From the NCBI GenBank assembly GCA_017549335.1, contig JAFYVB010000009.1, forward strand, positions 23,118-87,117: a stretch of 64,000 nucleotides of DNA, written 5' to 3'. Shown piece after piece: positions 9,440-18,741 of this stretch. The translations under genes were made by a program, and so were the position numbers. The stretch's first letter is position 1. Every line of letters begins with the position of its first letter. Under the pieces are notes generated by a model. It was not told the DNA's origin and did not search any database. It worked only from the letters and a program-made list of their open reading frames with translations. Source of the DNA: Clostridia bacterium. Lineage in GTDB: Bacteria; Bacillota; Clostridia; Christensenellales; Aristaeellaceae.

Positions 9440-11668
9440 TTATGCCATCGAAGCGGGATTGATTTCAAGCTGTACGGTGCAGGGCCATTCGCTGTCAGCC
9501 AGCTCCTGCATCATACCCAGTACTTCGCGGCTGTCCTTATGTTCCAGCAGCTTCACCAGCACCTGCGCACGGCAGAAGCCGCGAAGATGCTTGATGGGCG
9601 CGTCATCCTGACGCATAAACAGCACGCGCTTGCGAAGAAGGGGCTTTTCTTTTACAAAAGCGTTGAGTTTCGTGTAAATTTCCTTGCTGACCGCCTGAGC
9701 GACCGCTTCGTTCTTTGCCGTACAAAGCAGCCTTGCCATCATCGTAAAAGGCGGATAGAGGGAGCGGCGGCGGCGGGCGAACTCCGTTTGATAGAATGCC
9801 CTGTAATCCTGCGCCGCAGTGGTTTCGATGGCATAATGTTCAGGCATATAGGTCTGAATGACCACCTGACCATTCTTTTCGGCACGGCCTGCGCGGCCCG
9901 CCACCTGAGTGAGCAGCTGGAAGGTGCGCTCGGGGGCACGGTAATCGGGCATATTCAGCGAGGTATCGGCGAGAATGGCGCCCACCAGCGTGACCTCAGG
10001 AAAATCCAGCCCTTTGGCGATCATCTGCGTGCCCACCAATACCTGTGCCTCACGGGCGCGGAAGCGGCTGAGCAGTTTTGCGTGTCCGTCCTTGCCCGAC
10101 GTGGTATCGTTATCCATCCGGATCACGCCCACATTCGGGTATCTTTTTTTGATCTCCTGCTCCACCCGCTGGGTACCCACGCCGCAGGCACGGATATAGC
10201 GGCTTTCGCAGGAGGGACATTTCTCCGGCATGGGAATCTGCTGACCGCACCAGTGGCAGTGCAGGCTATGATCGGTTTCGTGGTAGGTCATGCTCACGTC
10301 GCAGTTGCTGCAGCGGATGGGATTGCCGCAGGAGCGGCAGTTGACAAACTGGGCATAGCCGCGGCGGTTGATAAAGAGCATGGCCTGCTGACCGTCCGAA
10401 ATGCACCGATCCAGTTTTTCCAGCAGCGTCTGGGAGAAGATCCCCTTGTTGCCAAGGCGCAGCTCTTCCCGCATATCGCATACCGTTACCTCAGGCAGCG
10501 GACGCTGATGCACGCGCTTGCGCATTTCAAGCAGGGTATAATCCCCTCTTTCCATGCGCGCAAAGCTCAAAATGGAAGGCGTTGCGCTGGCCAGCACAAG
10601 GGCGGCATTTTCGCGTTTTGCCCTTGACAGGGCAATCTCCCGCGCATCATACTGGGGAAAATGCTCGCTCTGATAGCTTTGCTCGTGTTCTTCATCCACC
10701 ACGATCAGGCCCAGATTCTCCACCGGTGCGAACACCGCCGAACGTGCGCCGATGACCACGCGGGCAGCCCCGTGACGGATGCGCCGCCACTCGTCAAAAC
10801 GTTCACCGGCGGACAGCCTTGAATGCAGAACGGCCGCCACGTCTCCAAAGCGCGCGCGGAACCATGTGACCATCTGCGGTGTAAGCACGATCTCGGGCAC
10901 AAGCACGATAGCGCCCTTGCCAAGCGCCAGACATCTGCGCACAGCGCGAATGAAAACCTCGCTTTTTCCGCTGCCTGTGACGCCGTGAAGCAAAAAGACG
11001 CCGGACCCACGCGTGACGGCAGGCAGAAGATCACTTAAAACATCCTCCTGCTCCCGGGTCAACACGGGGTCGGGCGCCTGTAAAAGCGTATCCGGATAGG
11101 GCGAGCGCAGTATTTCGCGCTCAATGAGCTCCGCGTATCCACGCTCGCACAGGTCGTTAAGACCCTTACGGGCATCATGAACAAGAGGGGAGATTTCACT
11201 CACCGGACGGCATTTTCCGTCCGAAAGCATCTCCAATAACAGTCTGCGCTTGCGGGCGTTTTTGCATTCTGCCATCGCCTTTTCAAGCGCCTCGCCGCCG
11301 ATTGTCAAACGGCAGACCGTTTCGGTCTTGACTTTGATGCGTCCCCCGCGCATTTCGGCAGGAAGCATCAGCCGCAGGGCTTCGGCCAAAGGACAGTGGG
11401 TATCATGGGCAATTTCCTTTGCCAGATCGATCAGCGGCGGCAAAAGCGCGGGATAATCCTCCAACGGCTCTTTTACCTCGCGGATCCTGCCTGCGTCAAA
11501 ATCCGTTTCTTCGGTGATTTCCAATACATACCCTTCCTTAGCCTGATGGCCGAAGGGGACTTTCACACGCATACCGCGTTCAAGATGCATGCCCTCGGGG
11601 ATCCGATAGGTATACATCCGATCGACCTTTTCATGCGCGATATCCACGATCACAAGCGCGTACATCAC
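9440..11668 (-). CDS. priA: Primosomal helicase PriA
   Basis: PriA restarts stalled replication forks by loading the replisome. The 742 aa protein has the N-terminal 3'-DNA binding domain, a Walker A HGVTGSGKSE, a Walker B VDEEHEQSY, and a zinc module with four CxxC pairs (CRSCGNPIRCSNC and HCHWCGQQIPMPEKCPSC), then the helicase C domain with VAGRAGRAEK. It is full length. The gene overlaps coaBC by 4 bp, as in Bacillus. Confidence 0.96.
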   Translation of the reverse strand: MMYALVIVDIAHEKVDRMYTYRIPEGMHLERGMRVKVPFGHQAKEGYVLEITEETDFDAGRIREVKEPLEDYPALLPPLIDLAKEIAHDTHCPLAEALRLMLPAEMRGGRIKVKTETVCRLTIGGEALEKAMAECKNARKRRLLLEMLSDGKCRPVSEISPLVHDARKGLNDLCERGYAELIEREILRSPYPDTLLQAPDPVLTREQEDVLSDLLPAVTRGSGVFLLHGVTGSGKSEVFIRAVRRCLALGKGAIVLVPEIVLTPQMVTWFRARFGDVAAVLHSRLSAGERFDEWRRIRHGAARVVIGARSAVFAPVENLGLIVVDEEHEQSYQSEHFPQYDAREIALSRAKRENAALVLASATPSILSFARMERGDYTLLEMRKRVHQRPLPEVTVCDMREELRLGNKGIFSQTLLEKLDRCISDGQQAMLFINRRGYAQFVNCRSCGNPIRCSNCDVSMTYHETDHSLHCHWCGQQIPMPEKCPSCESRYIRACGVGTQRVEQEIKKRYPNVGVIRMDNDTTSGKDGHAKLLSRFRAREAQVLVGTQMIAKGLDFPEVTLVGAILADTSLNMPDYRAPERTFQLLTQVAGRAGRAEKNGQVVIQTYMPEHYAIETTAAQDYRAFYQTEFARRRRSLYPPFTMMARLLCTAKNEAVAQAVSKEIYTKLNAFVKEKPLLRKRVLFMRQDDAPIKHLRGFCRAQVLVKLLEHKDSREVLGMMQELADSEWPCTVQLEINPASMA

Positions 11669-12870
11669 TTGCCCCGCAGTTCCATTGCCCGATCGAAAAT
11701 AACCTGCGCCAGCTCCGTCTTTTTCATCAGCGGAAGCTCCTCCACGCCCGCATCCGCCAGGATGGAAGCGATGTTGGTATCCACGTCAAAGCCTGCGCCG
11801 GGACGGGTCACATCGTTGGCAACGATCATATCAAGATTTTTGCGATTCAGCTTCTTTTCGGCGTTCTCATGCAGATTTTCGGTTTCCGCTGCAAAGCCGA
11901 TCAGAACCTGACCCGCTTTTTTGATTTCGCCCACTGCCTTTGCCACGTCCTGCGTGGGAACAAGGGTCAGCACGAGCTTTTCATCGCCCTGCTTTTTCAT
12001 TTTCTGGGCAGCCACCGTTTCAGCCTTATAATCCGCAGGCGCAGCCGACTGCACGATGACGTCCTGCATAGGCGCAAGCGCCATCATGGCGTTATAAAGA
12101 TCCTCCGTGGACTGCACGGGCACTACCTTGACGCCTGCAGGCGCGGCAATGGAAACGGGACCCGAGACCAGCGTGACCTGCGCACCGCGCTGCTGCGCGT
12201 TTTCCGCCAGCGCGTAACCCATCCGTCCGGAGGAGCGATTGGTCACAAAGCGCACGGGATCCAGCGCTTCACGGGTGGGGCCGGCGGTGACCAGCACCTT
12301 GAGTCCCGCCATATCCTGCTTGATGGCAAGCAGGTGCTCGATCTCCCCGACAATGTCTTTGGGCTCGCTCATGCGGCCTGCGCCGGTATCTCCGCAGGCG
12401 AGGAAACCGCCTTCGGGGCCGATAAAATGCACGCCGCGGGCTTTGAGCACCTGCAGGTTTTCCTGCGTAGCCGCACTCTCCCACATCCCGGTGTTCATGG
12501 CAGGGGCCATCAGGATCGGAGCACGGGTGGCAAGCACGGTGGTGGACAGCATATCATCGGCAATGCCGTGGGCCATCTTGGCCATGATATTGGCTGTTGC
12601 CGGCGCGATCACGAAAAGATCGGCTGCCTTCGCCAGCGCAACGTGCTCTACCTCCCAGCGCTCGGGGCGCGCAAAGGTATCCGTCACGCAGGGGTGATTG
12701 GACAGCGTTTCAAACGTTAAGGGCGTGACAAACTCACAGGCGTTCTTCGTCATGATCACATGAACCTTGGCGCCTGCCTTGCGAAGCCGGGACACGATCT
12801 CGCAGCTTTTATAGGCTGCGATACCGCCCGTCACACCCAGAACAACGGTCTTTCCGTTCAGTGCCGGCAT
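11665..12870 (-). CDS. coaBC: Bifunctional phosphopantothenoylcysteine decarboxylase/synthase
   Basis: CoaBC makes 4'-phosphopantetheine for coenzyme A in two steps. The N-terminal flavin domain (CoaC, about residues 1-180) shows GGIAAYKS and PAMNTGMW; the C-terminal synthase (CoaB) begins near VTAGPTREALDPVRF and includes NRSSGRMG. The 401 aa length is normal. It sits 5 bp after rpoZ, and its stop overlaps the priA start as ATGA. Confidence 0.96.
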   Translation of the reverse strand: MPALNGKTVVLGVTGGIAAYKSCEIVSRLRKAGAKVHVIMTKNACEFVTPLTFETLSNHPCVTDTFARPERWEVEHVALAKAADLFVIAPATANIMAKMAHGIADDMLSTTVLATRAPILMAPAMNTGMWESAATQENLQVLKARGVHFIGPEGGFLACGDTGAGRMSEPKDIVGEIEHLLAIKQDMAGLKVLVTAGPTREALDPVRFVTNRSSGRMGYALAENAQQRGAQVTLVSGPVSIAAPAGVKVVPVQSTEDLYNAMMALAPMQDVIVQSAAPADYKAETVAAQKMKKQGDEKLVLTLVPTQDVAKAVGEIKKAGQVLIGFAAETENLHENAEKKLNRKNLDMIVANDVTRPGAGFDVDTNIASILADAGVEELPLMKKTELAQVIFDRAMELRGK

Positions 12871-12875
12871 GGAAA

Positions 12876-13088
12876 TTACACCTCGTCTTCCAGATTGCGG
12901 CGATAGGTCAGCAGACCGCGGTTGATCTCTTCAACAGCGACCGTCACAGGCTTATTATCCTTGGGATCGATCAGGGGCGTAGCACCGGCCACCAGCTGGC
13001 GGGCACGCTTGGAAGCCTCGATCACCAGGGTGTAGCGGCAGTCTACCTTTTCGGTCAGTTCACGGATACCGGGCTTATTGATAGGCAT
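12876..13088 (-). CDS. rpoZ: RNA polymerase omega subunit
   Basis: Omega helps fold the beta' subunit and stabilises RNA polymerase. The protein is only 70 aa, typical of Firmicutes. It has the conserved core CRYTLVIEASKRARQL followed by a hydrophilic linker and AVEEINRG, which matches the beta'-binding helices. Its place between gmk and coaBC is the standard one. Confidence 0.93.
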   Translation of the reverse strand: MPINKPGIRELTEKVDCRYTLVIEASKRARQLVAGATPLIDPKDNKPVTVAVEEINRGLLTYRRNLEDEV

Positions 13089-13115
13089 AACTTTTTTCCT
13101 CCAAATAATCCTTTA

Positions 13116-13718
13116 TTAGTCCTCGATGATGGGGAAATAGCGCTTGCTGCGCTGTTTTTCGGCGTCCACGATGCTTTTGAGCTGTTCGTAGGCTGCGTCC
13201 AGATCATCGTTGATCACAAGATAGTCGTATTTGTCCTTGAGTGCGATCTCGCCTCTGGCATTGGCAAGGCGGGTCTCCACCTTTTCGGGAGTCTCGGTGC
13301 CGCGGCCTTCCAGACGCCTTCTCAGCTCGCTCATGGACGGGGGGAGAATGAAAACGGAAACGCAGTCGGGCATGGATTTCATCACGTTGAGCGCGCCCTG
13401 CGGGTCGATATCCAGCACCATGTTCAGGCCCTTTTCCATGGCCTCGATCACGGGCTGCACCGGCGTTCCGTAGCGACCGCCGTGCACCACGGCGTATTCA
13501 AGGAAGCCGTTCTTTTTGACCATTTCGTCAAACACTTCGTTGGTAACAAAATGATAATCGCGACCGTCTACCTCGCCGGGGCGGGGATCGCGGGTGGCAT
13601 AGCTGACGGAAAAGGTCATGGTTTCATCCTGCGCAAGCAGCTTCTTGAACAGCGTGCCCTTGCCCACGCCAGACGGCCCCGAAATGACCAGCAACATACC
13701 CTTTCGTGTTTCACGCAT
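13116..13718 (-). CDS. gmk: Guanylate kinase
   Basis: Gmk phosphorylates GMP to GDP. The 200 aa protein has the P-loop SGPSGVGKGTL, the GMP-binding TRDPRPGEVDGRDYHF segment and the lid region with RLEGRGTE. In most Firmicutes the small regulator gene remA lies between yicC and gmk; here the gap is only 31 bp and remA is absent. Confidence 0.97.
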   Translation of the reverse strand: MRETRKGMLLVISGPSGVGKGTLFKKLLAQDETMTFSVSYATRDPRPGEVDGRDYHFVTNEVFDEMVKKNGFLEYAVVHGGRYGTPVQPVIEAMEKGLNMVLDIDPQGALNVMKSMPDCVSVFILPPSMSELRRRLEGRGTETPEKVETRLANARGEIALKDKYDYLVINDDLDAAYEQLKSIVDAEKQRSKRYFPIIED

Positions 13719-13749
13719 GGACCTTGTCTCCTTTGCACTAAATCAACGG

Positions 13750-14622
13750 TTATTCTACGTTCTGGATCTGCTCGCGGAGCTTTTCGATCTCGGACTTGGC
13801 GTCCACCACCATTTTGGCGATATCGGCATCCATCGCCTTGGAGCCGATGGTGTTAACCTCGCGGTTCATCTCCTGAACCAGGAAATTGAGCTTGCTGCCG
13901 CACATTTCTTCGCCGTCCATCAGTTTATGCGCCTGACGGATATGGGAATCAAGGCGGGAGATCTCTTCATCGATGGCGGCACGGTCGGCAAAAATGGCCA
14001 CCTCCTGAATCAGACGCTGCTGATCGATCTCCGTCACGCCGCTCTCCGCCACGCGCTGCAACAGGCGAACGCGGTATTCTTCGGTAACGCCGGGGGCGCG
14101 CTCGGCAATCTGCAGTCTGAGGCTTTCAAGGCCGTCCAGATGCACATTCAGATCGGCTTTCAGCGCTTCGCCCTCACGCAGACGCATGGCATCCGCTTCT
14201 TCGAGGGCGGCTTTGAGGGTATCGATGAGCAGTTCGCCCACCGCCTCGCGGTCTTCCTCCTGCTCGGTGACGGTCAGCACGTCGGGCAGCTGCGCGTACT
14301 CGTAAAGCGATACGTTGTTTTCTGCGCCGGTGGCCTGAGCAAGCTCTGCCATAGCATCTCTGTAAGCGGCGGCAAGCGCTGCATCACAGGTAACCTTGCG
14401 GGCGTCGGAACGGGCATTGCGGTAGGTGACAAACACATCCACATGACCGCGCTGCATGGCTGCGGAAATCTGCTTGCGGAGCATATCCTCCGCAAACCCC
14501 AGATGTCTGGGCAATCTGGGTGAAACGTCCAGAAAACGGTGATTGACGGACTTGACTTCCACCGTCATTTCTCTGCCGTCACGAACATTCTGCGTGCGGC
14601 CGTAACCGGTCATGCTGCGCAT
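13750..14622 (-). CDS. yicC: YicC/YloC-type endoribonuclease family protein
   Basis: Members of this family cut RNA; in E. coli YicC affects small-RNA stability. The 290 aa protein starts MRSMTGYGR, the family hallmark, and ends in the conserved C-terminal region with LNFLVQEMNREVNTIGSKA. The start is 7 nt after a GGGAGGGG ribosome binding site. It is the first gene of the long operon and follows the promoter at 14650-14678. Confidence 0.94.
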   Translation of the reverse strand: MRSMTGYGRTQNVRDGREMTVEVKSVNHRFLDVSPRLPRHLGFAEDMLRKQISAAMQRGHVDVFVTYRNARSDARKVTCDAALAAAYRDAMAELAQATGAENNVSLYEYAQLPDVLTVTEQEEDREAVGELLIDTLKAALEEADAMRLREGEALKADLNVHLDGLESLRLQIAERAPGVTEEYRVRLLQRVAESGVTEIDQQRLIQEVAIFADRAAIDEEISRLDSHIRQAHKLMDGEEMCGSKLNFLVQEMNREVNTIGSKAMDADIAKMVVDAKSEIEKLREQIQNVE

Positions 14623-14649
14623 AGCTTACCCCTCCCTTGCTATCAAATT

Positions 14650-14678
14650 ATTATAGCACAAAATGCAGATTCTGAAAA
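14650..14678 (-). promoter_or_regulatory. Promoter of the yicC-rsmA operon
   Basis: On the minus strand a perfect -10 TATAAT (14650-14655) lies 17 bp from a TTTTCA -35 (14673-14678), 28 bp upstream of the yicC start. It is the only good promoter seen before the 14-gene operon. Confidence 0.75.
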
Positions 14679-14703
14679 GACTGAATCCGCCCAAAAATAG
14701 CGA

Positions 14704-14728
14704 AAGCCCGGATAAAAAATCCGGGCTT
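14704..14728 (-). terminator. Terminator after ftsK
   Basis: A perfect 10 bp stem AAGCCCGGAT / ATCCGGGCTT with a five-base loop lies 7 bp after the ftsK stop and is followed by a short T-rich run. It separates ftsK from the yicC promoter. Confidence 0.8.
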
Positions 14729-14735
14729 GATCGCG

Positions 14736-17525
14736 TTATTCATCCAGAATTTGCGCCTGCATTTTGGCATAATCTTCGCGGGTGATCAGTGTCCTGCGGG
14801 GCTTGGGGCCTTCGTCCTGGGATACGATGCCCATGTTGGCCAGTTTATCAATGAGCTTGCCGGCGCGGGAATGCCCCAGGCCCAGCCTTCTGCGCAGCAT
14901 ACTGATGGACATCTGTCCGCTTTCGATGGCCATTTCAATGGCCCGCTGCAAAAGCTCGTTTTCGGTATTGGTCTGATACTCGGGATCGTTCTGATGGTTA
15001 TTGGCGGCCATGGAAGCCTCCATTTCCTCAATGGCGGCGCGCTCCATGTGCTCATCCACGCGATCGTCATATTCGGCGGTGTTGTTTGCCTTGATGTATT
15101 CCGTAACGTCCGCCACTTCTTCATCCGAAACAAAGCAGCCCTGCACGCGAACGGGCACGAATTCCTCACGGGGATAGTAGAGCATATCGCCCTTACCCAG
15201 CAGCTTTTCGGCGCCCACAGAATCGATAATGGTGCGGCTGTCCACGTTATTGGCCACAGCAAAGGCAATCCGGCTGGGGATATTCGCCTTGATGATACCG
15301 GTAATCACGTCAACGGAGGGTCGCTGGGTGGCGACGATCATGTAAATACCGGCGGCACGGGCCAGCGCAGCCAGACGCTGAATGGATTCTTCCACCTGTT
15401 TGCGGCACTGTACCATCAGATCGCTGAACTCATCGATGATGACCACGATATCGGGCATGCGGTCGCTTTCACAGGCTATCTTTTTGTTGTATCCCTCGAT
15501 GTTGCGGGCTCCCGTTTGCTGGAACTTGCGGTAGCGCTCGCCCATTTCCTGAACCACCCAATCCAGCGCAGCCGCCGCCTTCTTGGGATCGCTGACCACT
15601 TCGGTCAAAAGATGGGGAATGCCGTTGTAGGGCTGCAGTTCCACCATCTTGGGATCGATCATCAGCAGGCGCACCTGCTGAGGCGTGGCGCGGTACAGAA
15701 TGCTCATGATAATGGCGTTGATACACACCGATTTACCGCTGCCGGTGGCGCCTGCGATCAGCAGATGGGGCATCTTGGACAATTCGCAGATGATGGGCGT
15801 ACCCGTAATATCCTTACCGATAGCTACAGCCGTGGGCGAAGGATTATTGCGCATCTGATCGCTGTCAAGCACTTCCTTGAAGGTGACCTTGCTCACCTTC
15901 CGGTTGGGCACTTCAATGCCTACCAGCGAAGTATTGGGAATGGGAATCTCGGTACGCAGCCCCGTGGACTGCATGGCCATCGCCAGGTTTTTGGTAATAT
16001 TATTCAGGCGGTTGACGTTGATGCCGTCTGCCAGCCGCAGCGCAAACCGGGTGATGGCGGGGCCGTGAATCACATACTGAACCTTGGCTTCAATACTGAA
16101 GGACGCCAGGGTTTTTTCCAGCAGCCTTGCGCGTTCCTCATCTTCCTCCGCGTAATTGGTCAGATTGCGCTCAGGCTCATTGAGCATTCGCAGCGAGGGC
16201 TTTGCATACTCGCTGTCCATGGTACGCATGGCTTCTCGTGTATGCTTTTGCTCAAAGGGATCAATGCGCGGCGCTTCCTCGCTGCGGGGATTGATGGCAA
16301 TGCGCTTGCCTGCCATATCCACGGCGGGATCGGTATATACCTGCTTGACTTCTCCCGTCACATGGCTGCCGCTGCGTACGGCGGGCGTCTTCTTTTCGGG
16401 CGCAGGCTGCACAGCCTTGGGCTCGGACACCTTAACGCGGGGCGCGTCAAAGGTTTGCTGCTGCACTTCGGGCTCGGCATAAACCGTTTCCTGAACGGGC
16501 GCTTTTTTCTCAACAGGCAGGGGCATTTCCACCTGAACAGTCTGCGCAGGCTGCTCCGTTTCAGTTTCCTGCGCTGCATGGCGTGCGCTGCGGCGGCCGG
16601 GCGCTTTCTTTTTCTCTTCCCTGACAGGCTTATAATCATCGCCCACGGGGATATGTTCTTCATACAGCACGTCCGTTTGAACGGGGACAAAGCCGCGGGA
16701 TTCAGGAGTAGAGCGATCCTCATAGGCTTCATACTGCGGCTGTTCGGGCACAAGATAACTCTCCTGCACGTCGCTGTGCACGCTGGTTTCCCGGGAATAG
16801 GTAACCTGCTGCTGCGGGATCAATGGCTGCATCTGAACAGGATGGTAGACAGGCTCGGGAGGCATCTCCTCCTGCGCCTCTTCGTTCTGCGCAGTCCGTT
16901 CGGCACGGCGCACGCTGACCGTTCTCCACGCTTCAAAAGGATTAAATCGAAGCAGCACCAGCAAAAGCACCAGTTCCAGCGCGCACAGGATAAACGCGCT
17001 GCCCGCCGAAGCAAAATTGGTTTTGTACAAGGGACAGGCGATCAGCATACCCAGCAGACCGCCGCCGGCAAGCATACCGTTATTGAAAGAGCGCAGATGA
17101 TACGCGCCCGTAAGGTACGCACCGAACGTGGTATTTTCCCGCAAACCAAGCCAGTTTTTATTACCGTTGGCAATATAGACCAGCAGCGTCTGATCGCCGG
17201 CTCTGCCCAAAAGCGTTACAATGGCCAGCAGCAGCCAGTACATCAAAAGCACGATGACGTAGGCGCGTACCGTCACCTTATGCTTGGCGGATACGCAAAG
17301 CAGCGCACCGCCCCACAGCGCAAAGAAAGGCAGCAAAGAGCACAGCGTACCGCCGAGGCCGTGCGCCGTATCGCGGAAAAAGCGAAGGGTATTAAAAACC
17401 GATGCATTGGCAAGCAGCCCCAGCGCCCAACCAAAGCCAACGGCAATGAGCACGCAGCCCAACGTCAGCCGCACCGGGCCGCCCCTTGTGCTGGTTGTGA
17501 TCTGCTGCTTTTTATTCTGCGCCAT
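14736..17525 (-). CDS. ftsK: DNA translocase FtsK/SpoIIIE
   Basis: This ATPase pumps DNA through the closing septum during division or sporulation. The 929 aa protein has four or five membrane segments in the first 180 residues, a long low-complexity Pro/Glu/Gln linker (about residues 190-450), then the motor with Walker A GATGSGKS near residue 590, Walker B VVIIDEFSDLM, ATQRPS, and the C-terminal gamma winged helix that reads DNA polarity signals (MLRRRLGLGHSRAGKLIDKL). The start follows AAGGAG by about 10 nt. It is preceded by an exported protein of unknown role, 21 bp away, in one transcript. From sequence alone FtsK and SpoIIIE cannot be told apart. Confidence 0.95.
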   Translation of the reverse strand: MAQNKKQQITTSTRGGPVRLTLGCVLIAVGFGWALGLLANASVFNTLRFFRDTAHGLGGTLCSLLPFFALWGGALLCVSAKHKVTVRAYVIVLLMYWLLLAIVTLLGRAGDQTLLVYIANGNKNWLGLRENTTFGAYLTGAYHLRSFNNGMLAGGGLLGMLIACPLYKTNFASAGSAFILCALELVLLLVLLRFNPFEAWRTVSVRRAERTAQNEEAQEEMPPEPVYHPVQMQPLIPQQQVTYSRETSVHSDVQESYLVPEQPQYEAYEDRSTPESRGFVPVQTDVLYEEHIPVGDDYKPVREEKKKAPGRRSARHAAQETETEQPAQTVQVEMPLPVEKKAPVQETVYAEPEVQQQTFDAPRVKVSEPKAVQPAPEKKTPAVRSGSHVTGEVKQVYTDPAVDMAGKRIAINPRSEEAPRIDPFEQKHTREAMRTMDSEYAKPSLRMLNEPERNLTNYAEEDEERARLLEKTLASFSIEAKVQYVIHGPAITRFALRLADGINVNRLNNITKNLAMAMQSTGLRTEIPIPNTSLVGIEVPNRKVSKVTFKEVLDSDQMRNNPSPTAVAIGKDITGTPIICELSKMPHLLIAGATGSGKSVCINAIIMSILYRATPQQVRLLMIDPKMVELQPYNGIPHLLTEVVSDPKKAAAALDWVVQEMGERYRKFQQTGARNIEGYNKKIACESDRMPDIVVIIDEFSDLMVQCRKQVEESIQRLAALARAAGIYMIVATQRPSVDVITGIIKANIPSRIAFAVANNVDSRTIIDSVGAEKLLGKGDMLYYPREEFVPVRVQGCFVSDEEVADVTEYIKANNTAEYDDRVDEHMERAAIEEMEASMAANNHQNDPEYQTNTENELLQRAIEMAIESGQMSISMLRRRLGLGHSRAGKLIDKLANMGIVSQDEGPKPRRTLITREDYAKMQAQILDE

Positions 17526-17546
17526 GATTTTCTCTCCTTCGCGTGC

Positions 17547-18611
17547 TCATCGGGCGATCTCCACCGCAGAAAGCACGTCATTTACATCGTAATACAGAAT
17601 CAGGTCATATTCGCCCGCGGTATAAACGTCAAGCATCCCCTCGGCGATACGGTAGCTTTCCGCCGTGTCGGGATCCAGAAGCGCACTGCCGCGGGGTTTG
17701 CCCAAGGCGTTTATGCATTCTTTCCGCGTAGACACGCCCGTTTTAAGGCCCTGCATATCAAGTCTTTGAGAACGGATGCCCTTGAGCCTTTCCCCTGTAT
17801 CGGCGTCTCTTGCCATGATAAAGCTTACGCCGCGCAAAGAAGGCTCTTCCACCTCGTAAATTTCACCGTTTACAATAAAATCGGATTCATTCAGGCCGCC
17901 GAAAGCATTCAGCACACTTTCCAGCGTCATATCAAGGGACACCTGTCCCACGCCGAAAAGCTTTCCTTCCGCCGCCAGGGTAAGAACGTCGCCTTCCCCT
18001 GCAGCGCCGATCCCCTCATTTTCCAGTTCCAGTTCAAAATATTTGATCTCCACCGCGCCGCTGTTTCCCGAGAAAAAGCTGAAGCGATCGGAGGGGTAAT
18101 GAACGGTCAGGCCGTCATGGGAAAGATAGATGTTCTCAAGGGGTACAGGCAGAAGCTCCGCCGCATCCAGATAGGTGTTGAGCTGCGGCAAAACGGTTTC
18201 TTCCACGTACAGATCCAAACGGGAGGAGAGCCCGTCCATATCGGAAAACACGCTGTCAAGAGAAGCTTCCGAGCCTTCCGTCAGGTTGATCAGCACCGTT
18301 TCCACCGTTTGTCCGTAGCGGCCGAAGCGGATCTTTCCCTGCTGGATAAATCGCAAAGACGCATAGGAAACCCCGTCTTTTTCAAACAGGTACAGATCGC
18401 TTTTCCCTGTGATCTCCGTTCCGCTGCGAAGGAGGATGAGTGCATCGGCAATTCCCAGATGCGAAGAAAGAAGCTCGTTTAAGGCATCATCATCCGCCGT
18501 GACGTAGGTGATCTGACCCCTATCCGTTTTTTCCGTTTTCATTTGTAATTCCGCACCGGCGGAAAGACATACCGTCATCAAAAGCAAAAGTGCGACCAGA
18601 AATTTGCGCAC
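17547..18611 (-). CDS. Exported protein with BamE-like repeats, unknown function
   Basis: I do not recognise a named family for the whole protein. The start is the GTG at 18609-18611, 8 nt after GGAGG; a GTG three codons earlier overlaps the ribosome binding site and is unlikely. The 354 aa product has a clear signal peptide (VRKFLVALLLLMTVCLSAGA) and no lipobox at the usual place. The middle looks like beta-rich extracellular sequence with DGLTVHYPSDRFSFF. Two later segments, TLESVLNAFGGLNESD and STRKECINALGKPRGS, resemble the turn-helix-LGxP pattern of BamE/SmpA-like domains. The gene is upstream of ftsK in one operon, so a role at the septum or in the envelope is possible but only inferred. 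Confidence 0.85.
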   Translation of the reverse strand: MRKFLVALLLLMTVCLSAGAELQMKTEKTDRGQITYVTADDDALNELLSSHLGIADALILLRSGTEITGKSDLYLFEKDGVSYASLRFIQQGKIRFGRYGQTVETVLINLTEGSEASLDSVFSDMDGLSSRLDLYVEETVLPQLNTYLDAAELLPVPLENIYLSHDGLTVHYPSDRFSFFSGNSGAVEIKYFELELENEGIGAAGEGDVLTLAAEGKLFGVGQVSLDMTLESVLNAFGGLNESDFIVNGEIYEVEEPSLRGVSFIMARDADTGERLKGIRSQRLDMQGLKTGVSTRKECINALGKPRGSALLDPDTAESYRIAEGMLDVYTAGEYDLILYYDVNDVLSAVEIAR

Positions 18612-18634
18612 AGTCCTCACCTCCGTTCCCTTTC

Positions 18635-18664
18635 ATTTTACCGCATATTACAATTATGTGTCAA
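18635..18664 (-). promoter_or_regulatory. Promoter of the exported protein-ftsK operon
   Basis: Consensus TTGACA (18659-18664) and TAAAAT (18635-18640) on the minus strand with an 18 bp spacer, 23 bp before the GTG start. Confidence 0.8.
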
Positions 18665-18703
18665 ACCAAAGTTATATTTTTTCTAATTTGTTACAAAGAA
18701 AAA

Positions 18704-18727
18704 GGGCGCGGCATTCCGGCCGCGCCC
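18704..18727 (-). terminator. Terminator after the MATE gene
   Basis: GGGCGCGGC / GCCGCGCCC stem of 9 bp with a six-base loop, then TTTTTCTTTG on the minus strand. It lies 14 bp after the MATE stop. Confidence 0.9.
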
Positions 18728-18741
18728 GATGGCAGATATTT

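Noticed and set aside
17284-17592. Small plus-strand frame at the start of ftsK
   Set aside because: Lies opposite the ftsK start and has no ribosome site.
14727-18482. Long plus-strand open frame (1251 codons) opposite ftsK and its neighbour
   Set aside because: It is the antisense shadow of GC-rich, codon-biased genes: no ribosome site, His/Arg-rich composition, and it spans two minus-strand genes.
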